Source: Chitinimonas sp036961565
GTDB taxonomy: Bacteria; Pseudomonadota; Gammaproteobacteria; Burkholderiales; Chitinimonadaceae
DNA length: 64,000 nucleotides
Assembly (NCBI RefSeq): GCF_036961565.1
Contig: NZ_JBAMDD010000020.1
Span: 1-64,000, forward strand
Direction of reading: 5' to 3'
In this document: one piece after another, positions 7,173-16,816 of the stretch
Layout of the letters: every line of letters starts with the position of its first letter
Position numbering within the stretch: the first letter of the stretch is position 1
Notes under the pieces: model-generated
What the model saw: the letters and a program-made list of their open reading frames with translations, nothing else
The model's database searches: none
Told to the model about the DNA's origin: nothing
Made by a program: the position numbers and the translations under genes

Positions 7173-9791
7173 TTGAACCCCCAGCAGAGATTACCCCGCC
7201 AGACGCTGCATCGATACGTGCTCAGCATGATGTTGCTGATCGCGTTGCTGATCGGTGGCCTGGCATGGCTGCTGTGGCGTACGGCTGTGCGCCAGAACGA
7301 GGTTGCGGTGGCGGCAGAGCAGGCCCTGGTCATGGCGCTGCTGGATGCCTCCAGGCAGCAGTTGCCGGCCAGTCTGTCGGACTATGCCTTGTGGGACGAC
7401 ATGTATGGCAAGGTGGGCATGCCGGCGCAGCCTGACCTGGCCTGGTTCGACGACAGCACGACCGAGACCATACACACCAAGCTCAAGATAGACCTGATGC
7501 TCTTGGCCGAGGGCGACAGCCGCGTATTGCGCCTGATGCTGCGCGGTGAGCTGAGGGATGGCGCCGAGTTCGAACTGGATCGCCTGCCAGCCTGGCGGGC
7601 CTTGCTGAGTGACGCCCGGGCGGCTGCCGCCGGCAAGGAAATCAGCCGTGACCTGCGCTGGGGCGACCACGCTTATTGGGTGACAGCCTTGCGGGTGCAG
7701 CCGCAGGACAGCACGAAATACGCCAAGCTGCGCTCGGATCGGGTATTGGTCTTTGCCCGCAAGCTGGATGTGGCGCGGGTGGCGGATGTGCTGTCACAGC
7801 AACGGCTGGATGGACTGACCGTGAGCAGCGCGCCCTTGGCGGGCGCGGCCCATGTGGCACTGACGCAGGTTGATGGCGTACAGGGGCGCTATGTGGTTTG
7901 GTGGCCTAAGCAGAGCGGCAGTGCGTTTATCCATGCCCTGCTGGTGCCCGCCGGTTTGCTGGTGATGTTGATATTGTTGCTGGGGTGGGGGTTGTTGCGT
8001 GACGCACGGCTGCGGCAGCGTGCCTTGAACCTGGCGATGGCCAGTCAGGCGCAATTGCGGGCCGCCAATGTCGCCCTGGTTGCGCTGACCTATGCCCACC
8101 ACCATGGCTCGGACGCCACGGATGCCGACTACTGGCAGCGCTTTGCCATTATTCTGGGCAAGGCCATCCGGGCACAGCGGGTCAGTCTGCTGCGTCATGA
8201 TGCGCAGGTGGACACGGCACTCGCCGATATCGATGTCGCCAGCCAGTCTGCCTGGTCGGGGCAGGCAGGGCCGCAGCGGACAAACAACCCGAGGCAGCTC
8301 GCGCAGGAATACCTGATGCTGGAAGAGACACCGCAGGCACGCGCCCGCGCGGCGGTGATACGTGATGGTCGCCTGGTGGGCGAGGTGCTGGTGGAGCGCG
8401 AGGCGGGCACAGCATGGTTGCAGGATGAGGGTAATTTCCTGGTGGCGGCCGCCGCATTGGTGGCCTTGTCTCTGGAGACCTCCAGCCGGCGCGATGTGGA
8501 ACAGCATCTGCACAAGCAGGTGTATTTCGATCCGCTGACCGGGCTGTCGAGCGCTTTGCGCCTGAGCGAGGAATTGCTGCTGCGGCGACAGGACTGGAGC
8601 GGCGTGGTGGTGGTGGCTGTGCTGCGGCTGGAGGAACTGGAAGACATCAACCTGCTGTATGGTCGCGAGGCGGGCGATACGGTACTGGTTGCCATGGCGG
8701 CGCGCTTGAGTGCGGTGCTGCAGCCTGGTGAACTGGCGGCCCGTAGCGGTGGCAAGCGTTTCGATCTGCTGCTCTACGCGGGCCAGGCTGCTGCTGGCCA
8801 TGCCCGCCTCAATAGCCTGATGGTGCAATTGACCGAGCCCGTTATGGTAGGGGCGCAGCATTTCCGGCCGCAGTGCCGGGTGGGCGCGGTGCTGTGCGAG
8901 GCTGAGGAGCTGGGCGCAGCACGGTTGCAGGAAGCCTGCCTGGCACTGGATCAGGCCCAACATGGCGGACGCGACAGGCTGGTCTGGTATGACCAGACGC
9001 TGCGCGCACTGGCGGAGCGGCGGCTGGCCTTGCTGCAGGCGCTGCGCCGGGCGCTGGTGCAAGGGGGCTTGAGCCTGGCCTACCAGCCTTTTGTCGATGC
9101 CGCCAGCCGCCAGCCGGTGGGCGCCGAGGTGTTGCTGCGCTGGCACGATAGCGAGTTCGGCGTGGTGTCGCCCGCCGAGTTCGTGCCGCTGGCGGAAGAG
9201 GGCGGGCTGATACTGGACCTGGGTGATTGGGTGATGGAGACCGCTATGGCACAGCTGCAGCAGTGGCAAAGCCAGCTGCCTATCCCGCTACGGCTGGCGA
9301 TCAATCTCTCACCCCGGCAGTTGGAGGACGAAAAGCTGGTCATCCGGCTGTTTGCCGCCATGGCGCGGCATCAGGTGAGTTGCTCCGCAGTGGAGTTCGA
9401 GGTGACCGAAGGGCTGGCGCTGGAGACTTCGACCGCCATCACGGCCAATCTGCAGGCGTTTCAGGCGGCGGACATCGATATCGCCATTGACGACTTTGGT
9501 ACGGGCTACGCCACATTCAGCTTCCTGCGGCGCTACAAGGTGCAGAAGATCAAGCTGGACAAGCTGTTCATCGATGGCCTGCATGACCACAGCACCCGCC
9601 TGCTGGTGCGAAGCATGATCACCATGGCCAGCGGCCTGGGGGCGCGGGTAACGGCCGAGGGTGTAGAGCAGGATGCCCAGTGGCGCATGCTGCAGGATAT
9701 GGGTTGCGACTATATACAGGGCTATTTCTTTGCCCGCCCCATGCCCGCTGCGGATTTTGCCGCCTGGGTGGCGCATCAACTGGACCAATGA
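7173..9791 (+). CDS. CHASE4-GAF-GGDEF(degenerate)-EAL protein
   Basis: Start chosen at TTG 7173 because GGAGG lies 4 nt upstream, giving 872 residues; an upstream ATG lacks a good ribosome site. Order: TM1, periplasmic CHASE4-like sensor (WDDMYG), TM2 at ~250-275, GAF-like region, GGDEF fold and EAL domain. The GGDEF motif reads SGGKRF, so cyclase activity is probably lost. The EAL domain looks active: EVLLRW in place of EALxRW, with the NLSPRQL Asn, EVTEG Glu, DDFGTG and EGVEQ motifs intact. It probably acts as an inner-membrane c-di-GMP phosphodiesterase controlled by a periplasmic signal, opposing diguanylate cyclases such as SiaD at 26035. Monocistronic as far as can be seen. Confidence 0.88.
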   Translation: MNPQQRLPRQTLHRYVLSMMLLIALLIGGLAWLLWRTAVRQNEVAVAAEQALVMALLDASRQQLPASLSDYALWDDMYGKVGMPAQPDLAWFDDSTTETIHTKLKIDLMLLAEGDSRVLRLMLRGELRDGAEFELDRLPAWRALLSDARAAAAGKEISRDLRWGDHAYWVTALRVQPQDSTKYAKLRSDRVLVFARKLDVARVADVLSQQRLDGLTVSSAPLAGAAHVALTQVDGVQGRYVVWWPKQSGSAFIHALLVPAGLLVMLILLLGWGLLRDARLRQRALNLAMASQAQLRAANVALVALTYAHHHGSDATDADYWQRFAIILGKAIRAQRVSLLRHDAQVDTALADIDVASQSAWSGQAGPQRTNNPRQLAQEYLMLEETPQARARAAVIRDGRLVGEVLVEREAGTAWLQDEGNFLVAAAALVALSLETSSRRDVEQHLHKQVYFDPLTGLSSALRLSEELLLRRQDWSGVVVVAVLRLEELEDINLLYGREAGDTVLVAMAARLSAVLQPGELAARSGGKRFDLLLYAGQAAAGHARLNSLMVQLTEPVMVGAQHFRPQCRVGAVLCEAEELGAARLQEACLALDQAQHGGRDRLVWYDQTLRALAERRLALLQALRRALVQGGLSLAYQPFVDAASRQPVGAEVLLRWHDSEFGVVSPAEFVPLAEEGGLILDLGDWVMETAMAQLQQWQSQLPIPLRLAINLSPRQLEDEKLVIRLFAAMARHQVSCSAVEFEVTEGLALETSTAITANLQAFQAADIDIAIDDFGTGYATFSFLRRYKVQKIKLDKLFIDGLHDHSTRLLVRSMITMASGLGARVTAEGVEQDAQWRMLQDMGCDYIQGYFFARPMPAADFAAWVAHQLDQ

Positions 9792-9817
9792 ACCGGCCGC
9801 CTTCGCCTGGCCAACAT

Positions 9818-10303
9818 ACGCCACCGCTGTGAACCCCGGACAGACCGCTTCGAGCGCCAGCGAGGTTCCCCGCCGGCGGGCGGGGTGTAGGGGTGGGAAT
9901 CAATCAGGGAGAGCCGCTGTTTGAGTTGCTGCCATGGTTAGCACCCGGGTTACCCGGGTGCCTGTACTGCACTTAAACGCACGCCACCGCTGTGAACCCC
10001 GGACAGACCGCTTCGAGCGCCAGCGAGGTTCCCCGCCGGAGGGCGGGGTGTAGGGGGGGAATCAATCAGTGAGAGCCGCTGTTTGAGTTGCTGCCATGGT
10101 TAGCACCCAGGTTACCCGGGTGCCTGTACTGCACTTAAACACACGTCACCGCTGTGCCCCGGACAGACCGCTTCGAGCGCCAGCGAGGTTCCCCGCCGGC
10201 GGGCGGGGCGTAGGGGTGGGAATCTATCAAGGGGGAGCCGCTGTTTGAGTTGCTGCCATGGTTAGCACCCGGGTTACCCGGGTGCCTGTACTGCGCTTAA
10301 GTA
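9818..10303 (+). repeat. Three tandem ~162-bp palindrome-bearing repeats
   Basis: Near-identical units start at 9818, 9981 and 10143 and fill the gap between the EAL gene and the CAP-domain gene. Each contains GGACAGACCGCTTCGAGCGC, a hairpin CCCCGCC-n4-GGCGGGG, the core GGGAATCAATCAGGGAGAGCC, and the perfect dyad CACCCGGGT-T-ACCCGGGTG near its 3' end. Copies differ by a few substitutions. The first carries GAACCCC where the third has GCCCC, and one hairpin-loop change (GGCG to GGAG) occurs in copy 2. Copy 2 reads CACCCAGGT in the left dyad arm. No convincing ORF spans the array. Its core is shared with the pair at 45456-45800. Confidence 0.92.
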
Positions 10304-10334
10304 CACACTATCGCCTATCCAATCACGCTAGGCT

Positions 10335-12359
10335 CTAACAACCACAGGTCGCCAGGAAGCTGCTGGCCGGCCCTACGGCCAGGATGTCAGGGCCGAAGTC
10401 CGGGCCGTAGACATAGACGATGCCGTTGGCCAGGCCCAGGTAGTAGCCCTTGGCGTAGGCGCGGGCGGTGTAAATATCGATTTGCTGGCTGGTTGCTGCC
10501 GGGCTGAAATACTGCGGGTAGGTGCGCTCGGCCCAGTTCATCAACCGCTCGGCCTCGGAAGGCGTGGGCTTGGTGCCGCCCACTGCGGCGACTTCCAGGC
10601 CTGGACCCCAGTCGCCAAAGGCGTTGTACATGCCGGGCCGTACCTGCAACAGTGCCTTACCAATGGCGGGCGGGGTGTAGTTGAAGGCATTGCTGGGGAC
10701 TGTGGCAGGGCTGCCGGGCAATGAGGCCGCCACGCCGCTGAGGGCGATGTTGTCCACGTACCAGCCCGTGCCCTTGCTGGCCTGCGGATAGAAGCTGCCC
10801 ACCGAGAAGGCATAGCGGAAGCGCAGCTGTGCAGTACGGCCAGCATATTGGGCCAGTGAGATATCGCGCACCGTGAAGCTGCTCTCGGCCTTGCCGTTGC
10901 CGGCCTGTTGATACAGGCTGGTCCAGCTGGCGCCGTCGTCCAGCGAGAGCTCGACCTTGGCGTGCTGGTCGCTGGTTGCCAGGCCCAGGCGGCTGGCAAA
11001 GCTGAGGCTGGCGCCGCGCTCTATATAGAACGGCTGCGTCAGCGTCATGGTCTGGTCGGTGGCCTTGATATGGGCCAGGTGAAACGATGCCGCGCCGCCG
11101 GCGACCAGATCGCCCTGCACCACGTTGTAGCCGGCCGAGGTGGACAGGCTGAAGTTGCCGCTGCCGGATTCGGCGCCATCGTTCAGGCTGTAGGGGGTGA
11201 GCGAGATGGGCCGCCACTGGTAGGCGGTGGCGCCGGGTACGGCCTCGAACTGGTAGGGCGTGGCCTGCCCGACGACGGGTGAGGTGCTGCCCGTGGGTAC
11301 CGGCGTGATGTCACCCGTGCCGGCCACATCGGGGTCGTAGACGGTGACGGCATAGTTGAAGGTGCGCGTTGCACCACCCACCTTTACATTGTCTATGGTC
11401 ACGTTGTAGGTGGTATCGGCCGTGGGCTTGGGCAGGTTGACGCCATCGCGGGTGCCGGCAGGGAACCAAACCAGGGTGTTGTCGCCGTAGCCGTTGGCCA
11501 GGGCTTCCAGCTTGACCGGCCCCATGGCGCTACCGTTCTGGGTCATGGTCACGGTGGCGGCCGAGAAATCGGCTTTGGGATACGAGAACGACCAGCGCGG
11601 GTACACCGTGGTGTAGGGTACGTGTCCTTTGGGCGGCCAGGCCACGAAGTCGTCGCGCACGGCAGGGCGGGCGCCCCACATATTGCCGTCGAACACCCAC
11701 AGCGTATTGCTGCTGGTGCCGGCTATGCTGCCATCCACATCGCCGGTGCCCATGAACTGGGTTTGTGGATACAGTATCCAGCGGCGGTGGCCTACGGCCG
11801 CATTGTTGCCGCCGCCATCGCTGATATAGCCGTTGGCAATGGCGCCGGGGCCGAAGTTGCCCAGGGCGATATTGCCATTGCCGGCTGCATCGGCCCCCCC
11901 GCTGGTGTAGCACAGCCAGCTGGTGGGGGGCGAATGACTCAGCGACTTGTTGGCTGCCATCATCAGTGCAGCCTGTTGCGCCTTGGCGTTGAAGCTGGGG
12001 TCGAAGGAGACCGCCGCCGGTATGCCGCTCATGGCGCGGAACCAGTTGATACGGCGCAGTATGGCAGCCTTGAAATCGGCCGTGGTATCGCCGGCATTGC
12101 AGGCCGCCAGATTGCCGTTCCAGCCGCTGGCCACACCGTTGGACGAGGCAAATACCGTACGGTAGAACAGTCGCGACATCGCCCGGCTGCCGGGGTCGAC
12201 GCTATAGCCGGTAGCCGCCTGTACCGACTGGGTACGCACGGTATGCTCCATCTCGGCGATGGAGGCAGGAAAGCGCGGAGCGGGGTAATCGGCTGGCGCG
12301 GGCTGGACGGCGATCGTAGCGGCATTCGCCGTGCTGAGTAACAGTACGGTGGCAAGCAT
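10335..12359 (-). CDS. Secreted CAP/SCP-domain protein with jelly-roll-like and C-terminal anchor-like modules
   Basis: Start at the ATG complementing 12357-12359, giving 674 residues. The short hydrophobic leader MLATVLLLSTANA looks like a truncated signal peptide; a non-ATG start slightly upstream would lengthen it. Residues ~80-330 carry a CAP (PR-1/SCP) domain, seen in RRINWFRAMSG, LSHSPPTSWLCY, GNIALGNFG and GHRRWILYP. The middle has an Ig-like strand set and a jelly-roll-like domain (VELSLDDGASWTSLY, GWYVDNIALSG). The last ~70 residues (MNWAERTYPQYF, then YYLGLANGIVYVYG) match a C-terminal module I recall on many secreted betaproteobacterial proteins, ending in CGC. Probably extracellular; substrate unknown. 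Confidence 0.8.
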   Translation of the reverse strand: MLATVLLLSTANAATIAVQPAPADYPAPRFPASIAEMEHTVRTQSVQAATGYSVDPGSRAMSRLFYRTVFASSNGVASGWNGNLAACNAGDTTADFKAAILRRINWFRAMSGIPAAVSFDPSFNAKAQQAALMMAANKSLSHSPPTSWLCYTSGGADAAGNGNIALGNFGPGAIANGYISDGGGNNAAVGHRRWILYPQTQFMGTGDVDGSIAGTSSNTLWVFDGNMWGARPAVRDDFVAWPPKGHVPYTTVYPRWSFSYPKADFSAATVTMTQNGSAMGPVKLEALANGYGDNTLVWFPAGTRDGVNLPKPTADTTYNVTIDNVKVGGATRTFNYAVTVYDPDVAGTGDITPVPTGSTSPVVGQATPYQFEAVPGATAYQWRPISLTPYSLNDGAESGSGNFSLSTSAGYNVVQGDLVAGGAASFHLAHIKATDQTMTLTQPFYIERGASLSFASRLGLATSDQHAKVELSLDDGASWTSLYQQAGNGKAESSFTVRDISLAQYAGRTAQLRFRYAFSVGSFYPQASKGTGWYVDNIALSGVAASLPGSPATVPSNAFNYTPPAIGKALLQVRPGMYNAFGDWGPGLEVAAVGGTKPTPSEAERLMNWAERTYPQYFSPAATSQQIDIYTARAYAKGYYLGLANGIVYVYGPDFGPDILAVGPASSFLATCGC

Positions 12360-12518
12360 CAAGGTGGTTCCTGCAATGACAATTGCATGAAATGTATCAC
12401 CTTGGCTGCTGGCGATACAGTCCGTTTTCGCGTCAGGCTGTGGCGGCGTGACGGGTGGTCGGCGCCAAGCCTTGCTGTAGGCCGGGGCCGGCGAATGTGG
12501 GCGGGATGGTGATAAATA

Positions 12519-12550
12519 ACAAAGCGCTGATGTTGCCATCAGCGCTTTGT
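12519..12550 (-). terminator. Rho-independent terminator of the malate synthase gene
   Basis: Perfect 14-bp stem ACAAAGCGCTGATG / CATCAGCGCTTTGT with a 4-nt loop, followed on the minus strand by TTATTTATC. It lies 67 nt past the glcB stop. Confidence 0.8.
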
Positions 12551-12616
12551 TGATACCAGTCTCGTCCGGTGCGGGCTGGGTGCGGGCCTAGGCGACTCGC
12601 ATCCCAATCTTAAGGA

Positions 12617-14788
12617 CTAGCGGCCAGCCTGTTTTGCCTTGACCAAGAGCCTGGCGCGGTGCAGCGCCGGTTCGGTGTAGCCGTTGGGTTGCTTGCAGCC
12701 GTCAAACACCAGCTCGCAGGCTGCCTGGTAGGCAATGCTGCCGGCAAAATCCGGCGCCATGGGGTGGTAGAGCGGGTCTGCGGCGTTCTGGCCATCGACC
12801 ACTGCGGCCATACGCTCCATCGCCTCGCGTACCTGTGCTTCGCTGACGATGCCATGGCGCAGCCAGTTGGCGACATGCTGGCTGGAGATACGCAGGGTGG
12901 CACGGTCTTCCATCAGGCCTACGTTATGGATGTCCGGCACCTTGGAACAGCCAACGCCCTGGTCTACCCAGCGCACCACATAGCCCAGTATGCCCTGGCA
13001 GTTGTTCTCCAGTTCGCTGCGGATTTCGTCGGCTTGCCAGTCGGTGCTGGGCGCCAGCGGCAGGGTGAGGATATCGTCCACCGAGGCGCGTGGCCGCAGC
13101 TTGAGCTCGGCCTGGCGCTGCGCCACATTGATCTTGTGGTAGTGCAGGGCATGCAGGGTGGCGCCTGTGGGCGAAGGCACCCAGGCACAGTTGGCGCCGG
13201 CATTGGGGTGTCCCAGCTTGGCAGCCAGCATCTCGGCCATCAGGTCGGGCTTGGGCCACATGCCCTTGCCGATCTGGGCCTTGCCTTGCAGGCCGCAGAG
13301 CAGGCCGACATCCACATTGCTGTTCTCGTAGGCGCCTATCCACTTGGTGGCCTTCATGGCTTCCTTGCGCACCATGACACCGGCTTCCATGGCGGTGTGG
13401 ATTTCATCGCCGGTACGGTCCATGAAGCCAGTGTTGATGAAGATAATGCGCTCGCGGGCAGCGCGTATGCATTCCTTCAGATTGACCGAAGTGCGCCGCT
13501 CCTCGTCCATCACGCCTATCTTCAGCGCCAGTGGCTTGAGGCCCAGGGCGGTTTCGACCCGGCTGAACAACTCAACGGCGAAGGCTACTTCGTCGGGGCC
13601 GTGCATCTTGGGTTTGACGATATACATGGAACCGGTGCGCGAGTTGCGCAGGCTGCCACGGCCCTCGATATCGTGCTTGGCGATCAGGGCCGTGATGGCG
13701 GCGTCCATGATGCCTTCGAACACTTCCTCGCCCTGGTGCAGGATGGCCGGATTGGTCATCAGGTGGCCGACGTTGCGCAGCAACATCAGCGAACGGCCGT
13801 GGAGCTTCAGCTCACCACCCTGCGCTGCGGTATAGCTGCGATCGCCGTTCATGCGGCGGGTCACCGGCTTGCCACCCTTGTCGAAGGTGTCTTCCAGCGT
13901 ACCCAGCATCAGGCCCAGCCAGTTGCGGTAGACCTCGACCTTGTCCTCGGCATCGACAGCTGCGACCGAGTCTTCGCAATCCTGGATAGTGGTGACGGCA
14001 GCTTCGAGGCACAGGTCCTTCACATGGGCGGCATCGGTCGCGCCTATGGGGTGGCTTGCGTCGATCTGGATTTCAACGTGCAGGCCGTTGTGCTTGAGCA
14101 GCACGCTGGCCGGTGCGGCGGCATCGCCGGTATAGGCCACGAACAGCGAGGGCTGGGCCAGGCCGGTGATCTCACCCCCCTTGAGGGCGACCGCCAGCTT
14201 GCCATCCTGTACGCTATACAGCGTGGCATCGTGATGTGAGCCCAGCGCCAGCGGGAAGATCTCATCCAGGAAATTGCGGGCAAAGGCGATCACCTTGGCG
14301 CCACGGACGGGGTTGTAGCCCTTGCCCTTCTCGGCGCCGTCGGCTTCGGCAATCACATCGGTGCCATACAAGGCGTCATACAGCGAACCCCAGCGTGCAT
14401 TGGCGGCATTGAGGGCGTAGCGGGCATTCTTGACCGGCACCACCAGTTGCGGGCCGGCCAGGGTGGCGATCTCTTCGTCTACCCCGCTGGTGCTGATGGC
14501 AAAGTCCGGGCCTTCCGGCTGCAGATAGCCGATTTCGGTCAAAAAGCCCTTGTAGCTGGCAAAGTCGGCCTTGGGGTTGGCGCGGTGCCATGCATCGATC
14601 TGGGCCTGCAAGGTATCGCGGCGGGCCAACAGGGCGCGATTCCTGGGGGTGAGGTCGGCAACGATCTGCTCGAAGGACGACCAGAAGGCATCCGGTGCAA
14701 TACCGGTGCCGGGGATGATCTCGTTGTTGACGAGTTCGTGCAGCTCGCGGGCGATGGCGAGGCTGCCGTGCTGGATACGTTCGGTCAT
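12617..14788 (-). CDS. glcB: Malate synthase G
   Basis: 723 residues, the standard length for isoform G. The start is set by similarity: MTERIQHG leads straight into LHELVNNEIIPGTGIAPDAFW, the family N-terminus, with GGAAGGA upstream. Family motifs include EDSVAAVDAEDK, LRNSRTGSMYIVKPKMHGPD, TGFMDRTGDEIHTAMEAG and GCSKVPDIHNVGLMEDRATL. It condenses glyoxylate with acetyl-CoA to malate in the cytoplasm and forms the glyoxylate shunt with isocitrate lyase, encoded 529 nt upstream on the same strand. The open frame continues 95 codons or more 5' of this start (see 14789-15073), which is unusual. A strong terminator follows at 12519. Confidence 0.97.
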   Translation of the reverse strand: MTERIQHGSLAIARELHELVNNEIIPGTGIAPDAFWSSFEQIVADLTPRNRALLARRDTLQAQIDAWHRANPKADFASYKGFLTEIGYLQPEGPDFAISTSGVDEEIATLAGPQLVVPVKNARYALNAANARWGSLYDALYGTDVIAEADGAEKGKGYNPVRGAKVIAFARNFLDEIFPLALGSHHDATLYSVQDGKLAVALKGGEITGLAQPSLFVAYTGDAAAPASVLLKHNGLHVEIQIDASHPIGATDAAHVKDLCLEAAVTTIQDCEDSVAAVDAEDKVEVYRNWLGLMLGTLEDTFDKGGKPVTRRMNGDRSYTAAQGGELKLHGRSLMLLRNVGHLMTNPAILHQGEEVFEGIMDAAITALIAKHDIEGRGSLRNSRTGSMYIVKPKMHGPDEVAFAVELFSRVETALGLKPLALKIGVMDEERRTSVNLKECIRAARERIIFINTGFMDRTGDEIHTAMEAGVMVRKEAMKATKWIGAYENSNVDVGLLCGLQGKAQIGKGMWPKPDLMAEMLAAKLGHPNAGANCAWVPSPTGATLHALHYHKINVAQRQAELKLRPRASVDDILTLPLAPSTDWQADEIRSELENNCQGILGYVVRWVDQGVGCSKVPDIHNVGLMEDRATLRISSQHVANWLRHGIVSEAQVREAMERMAAVVDGQNAADPLYHPMAPDFAGSIAYQAACELVFDGCKQPNGYTEPALHRARLLVKAKQAGR

Positions 14789-15073
14789 GCTGGAGAGTCC
14801 TTCCCTGTGGCTTGGAAGCGGTCCTATCGAAGGTTCGATCGTGATGGCTTCACCGGGATGATGCAGTTGTATGGTTTCTATGCATTCCGCCATCCTGGCC
14901 TTATCCGCTGGATCGATAGCATCATAGAACCAGTTGAGCGACATGGACGCCGGAATACGTGCCTCTACGGTATCGTCGAGGATGTCTCCGCCCAGCCAGA
15001 GCACGCATGGCGTGCCATCGCTGTGTGCAAGCAAGTTGTCCAGGCTCTTGCGGGTGACGATAAAGAAAACCAT
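14789..15073 (-). other. Open reading frame fused in frame upstream of glcB
   Basis: From an ATG complementing 15071-15073, a 95-codon frame runs without a stop into malate synthase G. Its product looks protein-like (VTRKSLDNLLAHSDG, LNWFYDAIDPADKARMAECI), with varied composition and GC-rich third positions. I recognise no domain. Either it is a remnant or small gene that lost its stop, or some malate synthase is made with an N-terminal extension. The glcB start at 14788 has its own ribosome site. Farther 5' (15074-15317) the gap holds a GC-rich hairpin near 15206-15223 (CCCCTC/GAGGGG) and the hairpin at 15268. Confidence 0.4.
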
Positions 15074-15267
15074 GGCGTGGTTGCACTGCCTGATTATTGA
15101 TGGAGATCGTCGATGGCGATTGCCGATGGAAACACGCCGCCCGAACTCGGTGAGCTGGGGCGGCGTTGAACGTGGGGCAATCCACTGGCAAGTGTGAGCA
15201 AGGCTCCCCTCCTGCGAGAGGGGCGGAGGAGGCGGGACTGACCAGCTATACAGCGCTGGTCTATCCA

Positions 15268-15284
15268 GCCCGGCTTTGCCGGGC
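15268..15284 (-). terminator. GC-rich hairpin downstream of aceA
   Basis: Perfect 7-bp stem GCCCGGC-TTT-GCCGGGC, 34 nt past the isocitrate lyase stop codon on the minus strand. It has no U-tract, so it may stabilise the 3' end or act as a weak terminator only. Confidence 0.4.
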
Positions 15285-15317
15285 ATGCGCCATGCCCACG
15301 CCAGCCTTGCAATCAGC

Positions 15318-16616
15318 TCAGTGGAACTGCTCTTCTTCCGTCGAGCCAGTCAGCGCTGTCACCGAAGAACGGCCACCCTGGATGACGGTGGTGATGTCAT
15401 CAAAGTAACCGGTGCCGACTTCCTGCTGGTGGCTGACAAAGGTGTAGCCACGGTCGCGGGCGGCGAATTCGGGCTCCTGCACGCGTTCCACATAGGCCGA
15501 CATGCCGCGGGCCACGTAGTCCTGGGCCAAGTCGAACATGTTGTACCACATGGAGTGGATACCGGCCAAAGTGATGAACTGGTACTTGTAGCCCATGGCG
15601 CCCAGCTCGCGCTGGAACTTGGCGATGGTGGCATCGTCCAGGTTCTTCTTCCAGTTGAAGGAAGGCGAGCAGTTGTAGGCCAGCAGCTTGCCCGGATGCT
15701 TGGCGTGGACGGCCTCGGCAAACTTGCGGGCAAACTCCAGGTCAGGCGTACCGGTTTCACACCACACCAGGTCGGCGTACTCGGCGTAGGCCACGGCGCG
15801 GCTGATGGCCTGCTCCATGCCCTTCTTGGTCTTGTAGAAGCCTTCGGCAGTGCGCTCGCCAGTCAGGAAGGGCTTGTCGTTCTCGTCGTAGTCGCTGGTC
15901 AGCAGGTCAGCGGCTTCTGCATCGGTACGGGCGATCACCAGGGTGGGTACGCCGTAGACGTCAGCCGCCATACGGGCGGCGATCAGCTTTTGCACGGCTT
16001 CTTGGGTGGGGACCAGCACCTTGCCACCCATGTGGCCGCACTTCTTCACCGAGGCCAGTTGGTCCTCGAAGTGCACGCCACCGGCGCCAGCGCGGATCAT
16101 GGACTTCATCAGTTCGTAGGCGTTCAGTACGCCACCGAAACCGGCTTCGGCATCGGCCACGATAGGGGCGTAGTAATCGATAAAGCCCTTGTCGCCACGC
16201 TCAACACCCTTGGAGTGCTGAATTTCGTCGGCGCGGCTGAAGGCGTTGTTGATGCGCTCGACGACCTTGGGCACCGAATCCACCGGGTAGAGGGACTGGT
16301 CCGGGTACATCGCGGCGTATTCATTGTTGTCGGCAGCCACTTGCCAGCCGGACAGGTAGATGGCCTTGACGCCGGCCTTGACCTGCTGCATGGCTTGGCC
16401 GCCGGTCAGGGCGCCCAGGCAATTGATATAGGGTTCGTTATTGACCAGATCCCACAGCTTTTCGGCACCACGGCGGGCCAGGCTGTATTCGTTCTGGACG
16501 GAGCCGCGCAGGCGCTCGACGTCGGCAGCAGTGTAGCCGCGCTTGATACCCTTCCAGCGTGGGTTGGTGTCCCAGTCATGTTGAATAGCGGCGATGCGTT
16601 GTTCGCGAGTCGACAT
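15318..16616 (-). CDS. aceA: Isocitrate lyase
   Basis: 432 residues starting MSTREQRIAAIQHDWDTNPRW, with GAGGTAAGAGAT ahead of the ATG. The catalytic signature KKCGHMGGKVLVP is intact, as are WCETGTPDL and YNCSPSFNWKK. The enzyme splits isocitrate to glyoxylate and succinate, the first glyoxylate-shunt step used on acetate, fatty acids and other C2-yielding substrates. Malate synthase G follows on the same strand. The 529-nt gap and the hairpins between them argue for separate transcripts. No isocitrate dehydrogenase kinase (aceK) is present nearby. Confidence 0.97.
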   Translation of the reverse strand: MSTREQRIAAIQHDWDTNPRWKGIKRGYTAADVERLRGSVQNEYSLARRGAEKLWDLVNNEPYINCLGALTGGQAMQQVKAGVKAIYLSGWQVAADNNEYAAMYPDQSLYPVDSVPKVVERINNAFSRADEIQHSKGVERGDKGFIDYYAPIVADAEAGFGGVLNAYELMKSMIRAGAGGVHFEDQLASVKKCGHMGGKVLVPTQEAVQKLIAARMAADVYGVPTLVIARTDAEAADLLTSDYDENDKPFLTGERTAEGFYKTKKGMEQAISRAVAYAEYADLVWCETGTPDLEFARKFAEAVHAKHPGKLLAYNCSPSFNWKKNLDDATIAKFQRELGAMGYKYQFITLAGIHSMWYNMFDLAQDYVARGMSAYVERVQEPEFAARDRGYTFVSHQQEVGTGYFDDITTVIQGGRSSVTALTGSTEEEQFH

Positions 16617-16816
16617 ATCTCTTACCTCGTTGGGCGGCGGCCCCGGCGAGCCGGTGGCGCGCAAATCATTGGGGAGTAGCTCGGGAGGGGCAGACAGATG
16701 TTCTGTCTGCCGGCGCCCCGGCTGGATGCTGCTTGGGGCGATATGGACCCGGGTCTGGCATGGGGTGGGCCAGCTAGGGTATTCCGTTACTTGTGTAGTC
16801 GATTATAAGGAGTTTC

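Noticed and set aside
12617..15286. 889-codon form of malate synthase as the main product
   Set aside because: The canonical G-isoform N-terminus and a ribosome site lie at 14788; the longer form is reported only as a possible extension.
15276..16679. Plus-strand 467-codon frame opposite isocitrate lyase
   Set aside because: The minus strand encodes unmistakable AceA; the opposite frame has no recognisable motif or ribosome site.
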